From positions 186,001-250,000 of the forward strand of contig NZ_JABWGN010000015.1 in the NCBI RefSeq assembly GCF_013363975.1: a stretch of DNA of 64,000 nucleotides. The letters run 5' to 3'. Within the stretch, counting starts at the first letter, position 1. Every line of letters begins with the position of its first letter. Made by a program: the position numbers and the translations under genes. This document shows, in pieces, positions 40,146 through 48,195 of this stretch. This stretch comes from Nonomuraea montanisoli. Its GTDB lineage: Bacteria; Actinomycetota; Actinomycetes; Streptosporangiales; Streptosporangiaceae. The notes beneath the pieces are model-generated. The model had not been told where the DNA came from, did no database searches, and worked only from the letters and a program-made list of their open reading frames with translations.

Positions 40146-41273
40146 TCAGCGCGCTCCGGTGGGCTCCTTGACGACCGAGTTGGACGACTCCTGCTGGATG
40201 GAACTGCGGACACGCCCGAAGCCCTTGAGAACTCGGTCGGCCGCCTTATAAAGAGACGGCCGATCAAGGACGATTGTTCGCGCCTTGTTGAAGGGAACTC
40301 GTCCCATCCAGTGGACGGCCGCCGCGGGCGAGGGGCGGGAGACCCGTCCCTCGGACACGTACAGCTCGCCGCTCTTGAGCCAGTCCTTGTACTCCTTGCC
40401 GCCCTTGCCCATGTCGACCATCTGGACACCGGCCTCGGCCGCCGCCTCGGCCATGCGGAGGTGGTGCACGATGCCCGGGGAGTACCGCGCGTACTCGATG
40501 TCGTAGGCGGGGAACCAGCCGACGATGGTGGTGGCCGTGCGCAGGCCGAAGTGGCCGGCGACCGGAGTCTCCCCCGCGTACAGCATGGTGAGGACGCCGC
40601 TGAAGTCGGCCGAGCGCTCCGCGTGCATGAGGTCGATCAGCTCGACGATCCAGGGCTGCGCGAACCGGTCGACGCGGCCCGTCCGCCGGTACTGGTCGGA
40701 CTTCCAGCCGAGCAGGACGCGCAGCACCTCCGGGTCCGCCGAGGCGTACTCGAAGCGCAGCTCGCCCTGCTCCCTTCCGAGCTTGCGCTCCTTGTAGCGC
40801 ACGGTCTTCAGGTTCTTGGGGGAGTTGGCCTTGACCTGCTCCAGCCAGGCGTCGAAGCCCTCGGTGAAGTCCATGACCGGCGCCGGCCGGACGTCGGACT
40901 CGTAGGCCGCGAAGGTCGGCTGCCCCGCCACGAGGTGGTCGAAGTCGTAGACGGTGAGCCGGCAGGCGCGCAGGAGCGCCCGCACGTCCACCTTCAGACC
41001 GGGGACCGAGATCAGGCCGTGGCAGGTCGTCAGGAAGCCGCCGAGGGGCTTGCCGATGCCGAAGCTGTGGCGCTCGTACGGGAAGAACCCGACGATGCCG
41101 GTGCCGTCGTCGATGACGGCGACCCGCACGTAGTCCCGCAAGCGGTCCATGGCCACGGCGAACTCGACAGACAGGAACGGGTTGTCCAGGCTGGGATCGG
41201 CTTTCTGCAACGCGCGCCAGTGGGCTCTCTCGGACTCGCCGAGCTCGCCCGGGCGGACCACCGTGATCTTCAC
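40146..41273 (-). CDS. CelD/FemAB-like GNAT acyltransferase (copy 2)
   Basis: 375 residues from a GTG that overlaps the upstream stop (GTGA). It follows the same landmarks as the copy near 28 kb: 'LDNPFLSVEFAVAMDRLRDYVRVAVIDDG', 'GFFPYERHSFGIGKPLGG', 'FDHLVAGQPTFAAYES', 'GWKSDQYRRTGRVDRFA', 'YSPGIVHHLRMAEAAAEAGVQMVDMGKGGKEYKDWLKSGE'. I estimate roughly half the residues are identical between the two. Divergence in the N-terminal half implies different acceptors or acyl groups. It is coupled to a small membrane protein. Confidence 0.85.
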   Translation of the reverse strand: MKITVVRPGELGESERAHWRALQKADPSLDNPFLSVEFAVAMDRLRDYVRVAVIDDGTGIVGFFPYERHSFGIGKPLGGFLTTCHGLISVPGLKVDVRALLRACRLTVYDFDHLVAGQPTFAAYESDVRPAPVMDFTEGFDAWLEQVKANSPKNLKTVRYKERKLGREQGELRFEYASADPEVLRVLLGWKSDQYRRTGRVDRFAQPWIVELIDLMHAERSADFSGVLTMLYAGETPVAGHFGLRTATTIVGWFPAYDIEYARYSPGIVHHLRMAEAAAEAGVQMVDMGKGGKEYKDWLKSGELYVSEGRVSRPSPAAAVHWMGRVPFNKARTIVLDRPSLYKAADRVLKGFGRVRSSIQQESSNSVVKEPTGAR

Positions 41274-41638
41274 TTCGCCCTGGCCCCCTGTTCGGTCTGC
41301 ATGTTCTTCCCCCGGTACAACACGCGAAGCACGTACATGAACCCTCCGAGCACGGCGATCGTCGCCACCCCCGCCCGGGGAGACCAGGCGTCGAACTGGA
41401 GCATGGCCTGGGCGAGAAGGACGTTCACCACGAGACTGGCCGCAGCGCCCACCGACAGCGCGGCGAGCGGGTCACGATCTCGCAACAGCCCGACAACGGC
41501 GGCCCCGGGGACCACGAGCAGGAACAGAGAGATCAGCAGGGGGCGAAGCGGCGTCTCGATGTCGAACAACGCGATCACGGCTCCCGCGACGCACGCGAGT
41601 CCGAGCAGCCACGCGAGCGCTCGGCGGTGCTTGATCAT
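41270..41638 (-). CDS. Small membrane protein, four TM segments
   Basis: 122 residues with AGGAGAA before the ATG. Hydrophobic segments: ALAWLLGLACVAGAVIAL, LLISLFLLVVPGAAVVGLL, ALSVGAAASLVVNVLLAQ and GVATIAVLGGFMYVLRVL. It resembles the N-terminal four-helix unit seen before larger envelope proteins, but no family is recognised. Its GTGA overlap with the acyltransferase suggests that it anchors, or supplies substrate for, that enzyme. Confidence in the gene itself is high, in function low. Confidence 0.75.
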   Translation of the reverse strand: MIKHRRALAWLLGLACVAGAVIALFDIETPLRPLLISLFLLVVPGAAVVGLLRDRDPLAALSVGAAASLVVNVLLAQAMLQFDAWSPRAGVATIAVLGGFMYVLRVLYRGKNMQTEQGARAK

Positions 41639-41937
41639 TTACCGTTCTCCTGGTCGTGGCTGGGCAAAGGCGCGATTGATCGCATTTCATGGGACCAATC
41701 CGTCCATGGACACGTCAATGCCGACGCTTGGTGACGCGCTCCGGTTTACCGGAGGAGCGATTTTTTCCCGTGACTTAGGGCACACGGGCAGTGCTCTGCC
41801 CGGCGCCGGTGCGGTCCCCAAGCACACCAGGATGCCCTATAGATGACCCGATCTTCGAGCCAGGGCCCGATTTATCCTAGTTCGTATTTACTGTGGATCT
41901 ACCATCCCTTGATGTATCCCGCGTCACTCCTGTCCCG
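41639..41937. promoter_or_regulatory. Non-coding gap with a perfect palindrome
   Basis: About 300 bp between the small membrane protein start and the sigma-fusion stop. CTCCGGT-TT-ACCGGAG (41739-41754) is a perfect 7-bp inverted repeat about 100 bp upstream of the acyltransferase operon, followed on the plus strand by a T6 run at 41764. It could be an operator or a hairpin. It sits where the minus-strand operon promoter should be. Confidence 0.5.
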
Positions 41938-43530
41938 TCACTCCTGTCCCGTCAGCGACTCGGCCAAGGCGGTGCCCGCGGGTGAGGCGCCCTGCGGGTC
42001 GTCCGGCGACGGCGTGTCGTCGGGCAGCCGCGTCGGCTCGCCGGTGGGCGGCTCGGAGACCTCGGCCCGGCCCTCCCACGACAGCCGGCAGCTCGCGCGC
42101 CCGCCGTTCGAGGCGAACGACACCGTGCCGCCGCCCGCGGTGTCCGGATCGGAGACCGTCACCCAGACCGCCACCGAGCCGCCCGCCCTGATCGACCCGC
42201 TCGACGGGAAGACGTCCAGGCCCGAGGTCACGCTCGCGCTCCAGGCGACCGACGCGTTGCGGGCGCGCAGCCCCACCTTGGCCGACCCGTCGAGGGCGCC
42301 GGGGCACACGGCGCTGAGCCGGGCGCTCGCCATGGGGCGCCGGCTCGTGGCCGGGCGGGTGGTGGCGGCCGTGACGACGGCGCGCGGGGTCGGCCGGGCC
42401 GACGCGGTGGGCGTCGCGCTGCGCCCGGGCGTGGGGCCGGGACCGGTCTCCGGCCCGTCCGCGAGGTCCTCGGCCGGGTCCTCGGCGGGCTCCTGTGCCT
42501 GCTCCTCGGGCTGCTCCCCGGTCTGCCGCGGGGGCGTGGGGACGGCGCTCGCGGACGGCGCCGCCCGGAAGGCCGAGTCGTCGCCGGCGGCGTTCGCCAC
42601 GATGACCGCGCCCGTCACCACCAGCACGCACGCGCCGGCGATCACCACGGGCGCGAGCCGGCGCGGCCGCCGCCGTGGCCGGTGGCCGGGCACGACCGGG
42701 AAGCCGTCGCGGTCGAAGCTGTCGCCCCGCTCCAGGATCAGCGTGCGGGCCTCGCCGCGCTCGGGGGCGAGGCAGGTGGCGATCATCCGGCGGCGCAGCG
42801 ACAGCGGCGGGAACCTCACGGGGACCTTGTCGAGCAGCCGCTCCGCCGCCACCTTGCGGTGCCGCCCCTCCGTGCACACCTCGCAGCCGCCGATGTGCCC
42901 GGACAGCCTGCGCCGCAGCAGCGGGGTGAGCGGCCCCTCCCACGAGTCGAGCATCGCCGACAGGTCGGGGCAGTGGGCGCGCCCCACGCGGGCCAGGACG
43001 ACGGCCGCCGCGGCGTTCTCCAGGTGGTCGCGGGAACGGCGCAGGCGGGTGGCCGCCCGGCGGGAGGTCAGGCCGAGCACCGAGCCCGCCTCGTGCGCGG
43101 TCAGCCCGTGCCGCAGCGACAGCTCCAGCGCCTCGCGGTCGAGGCGGCCCATCTCGCTCAGCGCGTCGTGGACCAGCGCGGCCAGCTCGGGGTCGTCCGG
43201 CTCGTCCACGGACGGCGCCGCGACGCCCTGCACCGGGACGCCGCTGCGGTGCGCCAGGCGCGCCATGACCTGGACCCTGGTCAGCGCGTACAGCCAGGCG
43301 CGCAGCCGCGTCTCGTCCCTGAGCCGGTCGGCGCGGCCGTACGCGGTGACCAGCGCGTCGTGCACGGCGCCAGCCGCGCTGTGGCCGTCGCCGGTCAGGG
43401 AGCAGGCGTAGTCGTGCAGCCGCACGCCGTACGCGTCGTACAGGTCGGCGGGGGCGCCGTGGTCGCCGCGCCGCAGCGCGTCCGCCAACCGATGATCCCC
43501 GGTCCGGTCGACAGTCGGCCATCCAGGCAC
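41938..43530 (-). CDS. ECF sigma factor fused to zinc anti-sigma domain, TM helix and extracellular domain
   Basis: 530 residues from a GTG with GGGGAGGG upstream. Residues about 15-90 are a sigma-70 region 2 (LADALRRGDHGAPADLYDAYGVRLHDYACSL...LRAWLYALTR). About 115-170 is region 4 (DREALELSLRHGLTAHEAGSVLGLTSRRAATRLRRSRDHL). A zinc anti-sigma-like motif H212-x3-C216-x2-C219 (HIGGCEVC) follows, then a basic stretch, one TM helix (LAPVVIAGACVLVVTGAVIVA, about 293-315), a Pro/Glu stalk and a BACON/Ig-like extracellular domain with two Cys (SAVCPG ... GRASCRLSW). Sigma and its own inhibitor in one membrane protein imply either proteolytic release or a non-sigma DNA-binding role. Confidence 0.85.
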   Translation of the reverse strand: MPGWPTVDRTGDHRLADALRRGDHGAPADLYDAYGVRLHDYACSLTGDGHSAAGAVHDALVTAYGRADRLRDETRLRAWLYALTRVQVMARLAHRSGVPVQGVAAPSVDEPDDPELAALVHDALSEMGRLDREALELSLRHGLTAHEAGSVLGLTSRRAATRLRRSRDHLENAAAAVVLARVGRAHCPDLSAMLDSWEGPLTPLLRRRLSGHIGGCEVCTEGRHRKVAAERLLDKVPVRFPPLSLRRRMIATCLAPERGEARTLILERGDSFDRDGFPVVPGHRPRRRPRRLAPVVIAGACVLVVTGAVIVANAAGDDSAFRAAPSASAVPTPPRQTGEQPEEQAQEPAEDPAEDLADGPETGPGPTPGRSATPTASARPTPRAVVTAATTRPATSRRPMASARLSAVCPGALDGSAKVGLRARNASVAWSASVTSGLDVFPSSGSIRAGGSVAVWVTVSDPDTAGGGTVSFASNGGRASCRLSWEGRAEVSEPPTGEPTRLPDDTPSPDDPQGASPAGTALAESLTGQE

Positions 43531-43605
43531 GAGTACCCTCCCCGCGGCTCGCGTGATTCCCCCACGCGCCTAGGACGCCGCCCCGCCGGACCGGGTTGAC
43601 CCAAC

Positions 43606-43622
43606 CATGCCCAATGGGCATG
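43606..43622. promoter_or_regulatory. Perfect palindrome upstream of the sigma fusion
   Basis: CATGCCCA-A-TGGGCATG, an 8-bp inverted repeat around a single base, 75-90 bp before the GTG of the sigma-fusion gene and just after the 3' end of the VWA gene. No T tract follows, so an operator is more likely than a terminator. Confidence 0.5.
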
Positions 43623-43652
43623 AACGGGGACGGAAGGTACTCCTGTTGCTGA

Positions 43653-45428
43653 TTAGCCGTCGCACTTGGGGGCGCAGAGCCGGCGCTCCATGCCCTGGAG
43701 GAAGAAGTCGCGCACCTGGAGGATGTTCTCCGCGATGTACGCCTCGCCGCCGGTCGCCTTGGCCAGGGCGTCCATCTGCTTCTTGCCCTTGGGCGCGTCC
43801 GGGCCGAAGGCGATCAGCAGGATGCTGACCGGCCGCTTCGGGTTGTAGGTCTTCTTGAGGAACGACAGGAGCTCCGCGTTGCCGACACCGCCGTCGGGGT
43901 CGTCGTTGCCGGCGCCGTCCGTGAGGATGAGCACCGTGTTGATCTTGTCTTCCTGGTACGACTTCGTCATCTCGGTGTAGGCGGCCTTGAGCGTGTCGTT
44001 CAGGCCGGTGTCGCCCGTGGCCTTGGCCTGCACGGTGGCAAGCTGCGCCGCCAGCGCCTCCTTGCGCAGCCGCCCGTCGGTGGTCTCGCTCAGCGGGCCC
44101 ACCGAGACCATCTCGCGCCAGTCCTTGCCCTGGCCGTCGAGGTGCGTCGAGAACGCCCACACCCCGATCTCCGAGTCGGCCGGGAACAGGCTCAGCCCCT
44201 CGGTGGCGATCCGGGTGATCGCCTGCATGCGGGTCAGCTGGGTGCCCGGCACGGGCAGCGCCATCGTGCCGGAGACGTCGAGCAGGGTCAGCAGGCGGCT
44301 GCCCAGGTTGAGCCGCGACCAGGTCTGGGCCATGCTCGCCACCGTCTTGGCGTCGGGCGCGGCCAGCGACCGGGGCAGGGTCGAGACGAAGCCCTTGCCC
44401 TTCGCCAGCACGTCGCCGCCCTTGCCGTCGGGCGTGCGGAAGCCCTGGTCGCGCAGCGTCCGCTGGGCCGAGTCGGTGGTCAGCTCCTTCTGGAAGGCGG
44501 CGGCGGCCTTGCGCACCCCGGGGTCCTTGGCGAGGACCAGCATCGGGTAGTCGAGGTTGTAGGTGCCCTCGGCGGGATAGAGCGGCACCACCTGCCCGTC
44601 GGGCTTCTTGGAGTTGTGGGTGTAGATGCTCTGCTCCGAGGCGACGCCGACCGGCACCTTGCTGCCGGACTTCACGGTGAGGCTGGCCAGCAGCGCGCCG
44701 GGATCGGAGACGATCTGCCCGGACAGCTCCTTCAGCGCACCCACGAGCGCCTTGTCCTGCTTCGCCTTCTTGGCCGAGCCCGCGGCGGCCAGCAGGGCGG
44801 CCATGCCCGCGGAGTTCTTCTGCGGGTCGAGGGCCAGCACGCGGACCTTCTTGCCGGGGCCGTCGGGGTTGGCCACGTTCGCCGCGGCGATCATCCCGGC
44901 CCAGCTCGGCTGGAGGCTGGCGGTCAGCTTGTCGGCCGTGCTCTGGGCGGTCACCAGCACGACGGGCGACAGGGCGGCCGAGCCGGAGGGCTCGGGCAGT
45001 GCGGCGGCGCCCGCCGGATCGCTGCGCAGCCTGCCCACGACCAGGCTGGAGTCGGCCACCCACAGGTCGGCCGCCGCCTTGCCGGCGGCCAGCGCGTTGG
45101 CCGTGCGGGCCGCGCCCTCCTTGGTGACCGTCACCTCGACGCAGCGGCTGTCGATGGAGTGCAGGGCCTTGTTGTAGGTGCCGGCGATCTTGTTGAGGGC
45201 CGGCTGGATGTCGGGGGTCGCCACCACGCGCAGCGCCAGCTTGCCTGCCGAGCAGTCGTGGTCGCGGTTGAAGATGACGAACGCGGCGACGCCCAGCAGC
45301 ACGGCCAGCGCGACGGCCCCGGCGAGGGGGACGAGCACCCTGCCCCGGCCCCGTGCGGCTCGCCGCCGGGGAGCGGGTTCCTGGGCTTGGTAGCCGCCAT
45401 CGAACTCGTCTGTGCGGTGTCGCCCCAC
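43653..45428 (-). CDS. Membrane protein: extracellular solute-binding fold fused to a VWA domain
   Basis: 591 residues. A short cytosolic N-terminus rich in Arg, TM helix (VLVPLAGAVALAVLLGVAAFVIF, about 31-53), then a periplasmic-binding-protein type II-like region (LRVVATPDIQPALNKIAGTYNKAL...ADLWVADSSLV...) to about 350. A von Willebrand A domain with the MIDAS-type start 'LTLLDVSGTMALPV' (D-x-S-G-T), 'TGLNDTL' and 'VLILTDGAGNDDPDG' follows. A Cys pair (RRLCAPKC) closes the protein. Such SBP-VWA fusions are recurrent in actinomycetes; they have been compared with OppA/vWA proteins but have no settled role. The sigma/anti-sigma fusion is 122 bp downstream in the same orientation. Confidence 0.83.
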   Translation of the reverse strand: MGRHRTDEFDGGYQAQEPAPRRRAARGRGRVLVPLAGAVALAVLLGVAAFVIFNRDHDCSAGKLALRVVATPDIQPALNKIAGTYNKALHSIDSRCVEVTVTKEGAARTANALAAGKAAADLWVADSSLVVGRLRSDPAGAAALPEPSGSAALSPVVLVTAQSTADKLTASLQPSWAGMIAAANVANPDGPGKKVRVLALDPQKNSAGMAALLAAAGSAKKAKQDKALVGALKELSGQIVSDPGALLASLTVKSGSKVPVGVASEQSIYTHNSKKPDGQVVPLYPAEGTYNLDYPMLVLAKDPGVRKAAAAFQKELTTDSAQRTLRDQGFRTPDGKGGDVLAKGKGFVSTLPRSLAAPDAKTVASMAQTWSRLNLGSRLLTLLDVSGTMALPVPGTQLTRMQAITRIATEGLSLFPADSEIGVWAFSTHLDGQGKDWREMVSVGPLSETTDGRLRKEALAAQLATVQAKATGDTGLNDTLKAAYTEMTKSYQEDKINTVLILTDGAGNDDPDGGVGNAELLSFLKKTYNPKRPVSILLIAFGPDAPKGKKQMDALAKATGGEAYIAENILQVRDFFLQGMERRLCAPKCDG

Positions 45429-45547
45429 GATGTCCTCTTTGGTGTGTTGAGACCTTCCGGAGACCCTGGCCGGAGATGCTCCGCAATACCTCCGGAACGA
45501 TACTCGGTGCGCTTAGTGCGGCAAAACAGCCCGTTTGGTGCAGGGAT

Positions 45548-45637
45548 TACGGAGCGTCAACCTCGGCGGCGACATCCGTCACCACGCCCACCCTGTACGG
45601 AGCGTCGACCTCAGTGGCAGCACGCGTCACCATGCCA
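45548..45637. repeat. 48-bp imperfect direct repeat at the 3' end of the CDF gene
   Basis: The second copy (from 45596) holds the last codons of the CDF-like gene. The first copy (from 45548) lies just beyond its stop. Both open TACGGAGCGTC. Identity is about 80% over 42 bp. It looks like an old tandem duplication of the gene's 3' tail. Confidence 0.7.
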
Positions 45638-46246
45638 CGCGCTGCGGCCCTCACGTACCGCCACGAGCGCGAGCGCCACCGCCATGACCGGATCCGCCCA
45701 CCACCAGCCGGCCGTGTTGAGCCACAGCCCGGCCAGCACGCCGCCCGCCATCGCCGCGCAGATGAGGTTCTGCGTGCCCTCCCCGGCGGTCGCCGGGGAT
45801 CCCAGCCGCCGTCCCAGCCGGCGCTTGGCCATGCCCAGCGCGGGCATGCTCACCAGGCTCACCGCCGTGACCACGATCCCCAGCGGCGTCGGCACCGCGC
45901 GGTGGCCGGCGTCCAGGTCGTAGGCGACATGGACGACGAGGTACGGCGCCAGCACCCAGAAGCTCACGGCCACCGCCCGCCGTGCCCGGTGCTCGGCGCC
46001 CGGTGACAGGGTCCGCGACCCCGTGAAGCGCCACACCACGATCAGGCTCGCCGCCGCCTCCACCAGCGCCGAGAACCCCCACCCGATCAGCGCCACCGAG
46101 TGCGCCCCGAACCCGGCCCACAGGCCGAGCGAGCTCTCCAGGCCGAGCCAGGCCAGGGTCGCCACCGACAGTGCCCGCGCGGACCGCGCCGCGCGCAGCC
46201 AGTCTGCCGACGCGGCCGGATGCGCGTGAACCGACTGGTCAGGCAC
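45611..46246 (-). CDS. Cation-efflux (CDF)-like membrane protein
   Basis: 211 residues, five to six TM segments. 'GLWAGFGAHSVALIGWGFSALVEAAASLIVVWRF' has the CDF TM2 pattern (S.AL...G..S..E, with H and E where D residues are usual), and 'LNTAGWWWADPVMAVALALVAVREGRSAW' matches TM5-6 (ADP). The C-terminal cytosolic metal domain of CDF exporters is absent, and the protein ends in CCH. It is shorter than typical CDF proteins (about 300 residues). It may be a divergent metal transporter or a CDF-derived membrane protein. Confidence 0.75.
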   Translation of the reverse strand: MPDQSVHAHPAASADWLRAARSARALSVATLAWLGLESSLGLWAGFGAHSVALIGWGFSALVEAAASLIVVWRFTGSRTLSPGAEHRARRAVAVSFWVLAPYLVVHVAYDLDAGHRAVPTPLGIVVTAVSLVSMPALGMAKRRLGRRLGSPATAGEGTQNLICAAMAGGVLAGLWLNTAGWWWADPVMAVALALVAVREGRSAWHGDACCH

Positions 46247-46491
46247 CTTGACCCCCGAATCCCCGACGTCGTCCGGCCGCCGGCAGCGGTACGTACCCTA
46301 TCGATTACCCTCCGTGATCACGATGGCGCGGGGCAAAGGTCGGCCGGGTAATCTTCAATGATCGCTTACAGGAGGGCGATTCCGGGGATCACTCCACGGG
46401 TCGCCGGGTCGCCGGGTCGCTGCATCGCCCCAGCCGGAGAGATCGGGGGCCACGGGGACTCGCGGGGGACTCACGGGAGGATGGACAGGCC
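46247..46491. promoter_or_regulatory. Divergent promoter region between CDF-like and DUF4184 genes
   Basis: About 245 bp without coding frames. The DUF4184 gene has GGGAGG 12 bases before its GTG. I see no strong palindrome that would mark a metal regulator box. Confidence 0.4.
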
Positions 46492-47268
46492 GTGCCGTTC
46501 ACACCGAGCCACATCGCGGCGGTGCTTCCACTGGCGTCGTCGTCGCGCGTCCGCAAGGTGCTCGACCCCTGGGCGCTGGCGATCGGTGCCATGGTGCCCG
46601 ACCTGCCGATCTTCCTGCCGTTCCTGCCCGACTACACCGACTGGCACTCGCTGCGCGGCGTGCTGACCATCGACACCGTGGCCGTGCTCGTGCTGCTCGT
46701 CCTGTTCCACGTGGTGCTGCGGGACCCGCTGATCGCCCTGCTGCCGCCGGCGCTCGCGGGCCGCGCCGCCACCCTCCTGCCGTCGTGGCGCGGCTTCCGC
46801 CTGCTGCCCGTCGTCCTCGGGGCGATGGCCGGCGCGGCCAGCCACGTCCTGTGGGACTCCTTCACCCACGCCCGCGGCCCGGAGCGCTGGGGCCCCTGGC
46901 TGGAGGTGTCGGTCTTCGGCGTGATCAGGCTCTTCCGGCTGCTCCAGTACGGCTCGTCGGTCGTCGGGCTGGCCGTGGTCGTGTGGTGGGCCTGGCGCCG
47001 CCTGTCGCGGATCGCCGCCGTCGCCCCGCCGGAGCGGCTGGTCATCCCGTCCGGGGTGCGCTTCTACGTCCTCGGCGCGGCGTCGGTGGGCACGATCGCC
47101 GGGGCGCTGCTGTGGCCGGTCGTCGATCCGCCGTCGCCCGAGCTGGGCCTGCCCAGCGTCATCACCAAGGTCGGCGCCGGCACCCTGGTCGGCCTCGGCC
47201 TGGTGCTCCTGTGTTACGCGGTGGTCTGGCAGGTCACGCGGCGCATGGCAGTATCAGAAGGTGCTTGA
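46492..47268 (+). CDS. DUF4184 membrane protein
   Basis: 258 residues from a GTG. The N-terminus 'PFTPSHIAAVLPL' and 'ALAIGAMVPDLPIFLPF' together with 'GAMAGAASHVLWDSFTHARG' form the His/Asp pattern of DUF4184. It resembles membrane-bound metal-dependent hydrolases of the YdjM/phospholipase C-type fold (SH.. and H..WD..TH). Six TM segments. Function unknown. Its last 8 bp overlap the methyltransferase gene, so the two are translationally coupled. Confidence 0.85.
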   Translation: MPFTPSHIAAVLPLASSSRVRKVLDPWALAIGAMVPDLPIFLPFLPDYTDWHSLRGVLTIDTVAVLVLLVLFHVVLRDPLIALLPPALAGRAATLLPSWRGFRLLPVVLGAMAGAASHVLWDSFTHARGPERWGPWLEVSVFGVIRLFRLLQYGSSVVGLAVVVWWAWRRLSRIAAVAPPERLVIPSGVRFYVLGAASVGTIAGALLWPVVDPPSPELGLPSVITKVGAGTLVGLGLVLLCYAVVWQVTRRMAVSEGA

Positions 47269-48070
47269 GTACGTGACCGACGCGGCGGACCCGCGCCTGG
47301 CCGACTACACCCGGCTGCGCGACGTGGAGCTGCGCAAGAGCCTCGAAGCCTCGCGCGGGCTGTTCCTGGCCGAGGGGGAGAAGGTCATCCGGCGCGCGAT
47401 CGGCGCCGGCTACCCGATCCGCTCCGTCCTGACCACGCGCCGCCGGCTGGACCCGTTGGCGGACGTGCTCGGCGACGCGCTCGTGTACGTGGTCAGCGAC
47501 GAGGTCATGTCGGGGATCGCCGGCTTCCAGGTCCACCGCGGCGCCCTGGCCTCGATGGCCCGCGTACCGCTGCCGTCGATGGAGAGCGTCCTGGCGGGGG
47601 GCTCGTCCGGGCGGGTGCTGGTGCTGGAGGACCTCGTCGACCACGGCAACGTCGGCGCCATCTTCAGGTGTGCCGCCGCGCTCGGGGTGGACGGGATCAT
47701 CCTGTCGCCGCGGTGCGCCGACCCGCTGTACCGGCGGGCGGTGAAGGTGTCGATGGGGGCGGTGTTCTCGATCCCGTACGCGCGGATGGACAACTGGTTC
47801 ACGGGGCTGGAGCAGATCCGTGAGGCGGGCTACCAGACGCTTGCCCTGACTCCTGATCAGAGCACCACACCCATCGATACCGTCAAGCTGGCGGAACGGG
47901 TGGCGCTGCTGCTGGGCTCGGAGGGGGACGGGTTGTCGTCGCGGTGGCTGGAGGAGGCGGACGAGCCGGTGTGCATCCCGATGAGCCCGGCCGCGATGGC
48001 CGCCGGGGTTGACTCCCTCAACGTGGTGGCCGCCGCAGCCATCGCCTGCCACGGCCTGATGCGGACATAG
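47261..48070 (+). CDS. TrmH/SpoU-family RNA 2'-O-methyltransferase
   Basis: 269 residues from a GTG inside the preceding gene's end. The N-terminal substrate-binding domain (KSLEASRGLFLAEGEKVIRRAI) is followed by the SPOUT knot: motif 1 'LEDLVDHGNVGAIFRCAAALGVDGIILS' (N and R of NxGA..R), motif 2 'LLLGSEGDGLS' and motif 3 'IPMSPAAMAAGVDSLNVVAAAAIACH' (S-L-N-V). It would 2'-O-methylate rRNA or tRNA. A 42-bp diverged copy of its motif-1 coding region occurs 2.8 kb downstream. Confidence 0.93.
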   Translation: MLEYVTDAADPRLADYTRLRDVELRKSLEASRGLFLAEGEKVIRRAIGAGYPIRSVLTTRRRLDPLADVLGDALVYVVSDEVMSGIAGFQVHRGALASMARVPLPSMESVLAGGSSGRVLVLEDLVDHGNVGAIFRCAAALGVDGIILSPRCADPLYRRAVKVSMGAVFSIPYARMDNWFTGLEQIREAGYQTLALTPDQSTTPIDTVKLAERVALLLGSEGDGLSSRWLEEADEPVCIPMSPAAMAAGVDSLNVVAAAAIACHGLMRT

Positions 48071-48195
48071 CGCCTGGTTGCAGGTCAGGCGCACGGCAGT
48101 CGTCGGCAACCGGCTTGCCGATATGGCGCCGCGCTGCCGCCCACTGAACGTGTCGAGCCGTCGACAGTAGCCTCGGAAGTTCTTATGGTCACAGC

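Noticed and set aside
1-41638. A secondary-metabolite (polyketide or NRPS) cluster
   Set aside because: No PKS, NRPS, terpene cyclase or RiPP genes. The enzymes fit surface polysaccharide assembly.
45611-46246. A standard zinc-exporting CDF protein
   Set aside because: The usual Asp/His tetrad is only partly present and the cytosolic C-terminal domain is missing, so it is only called CDF-like.
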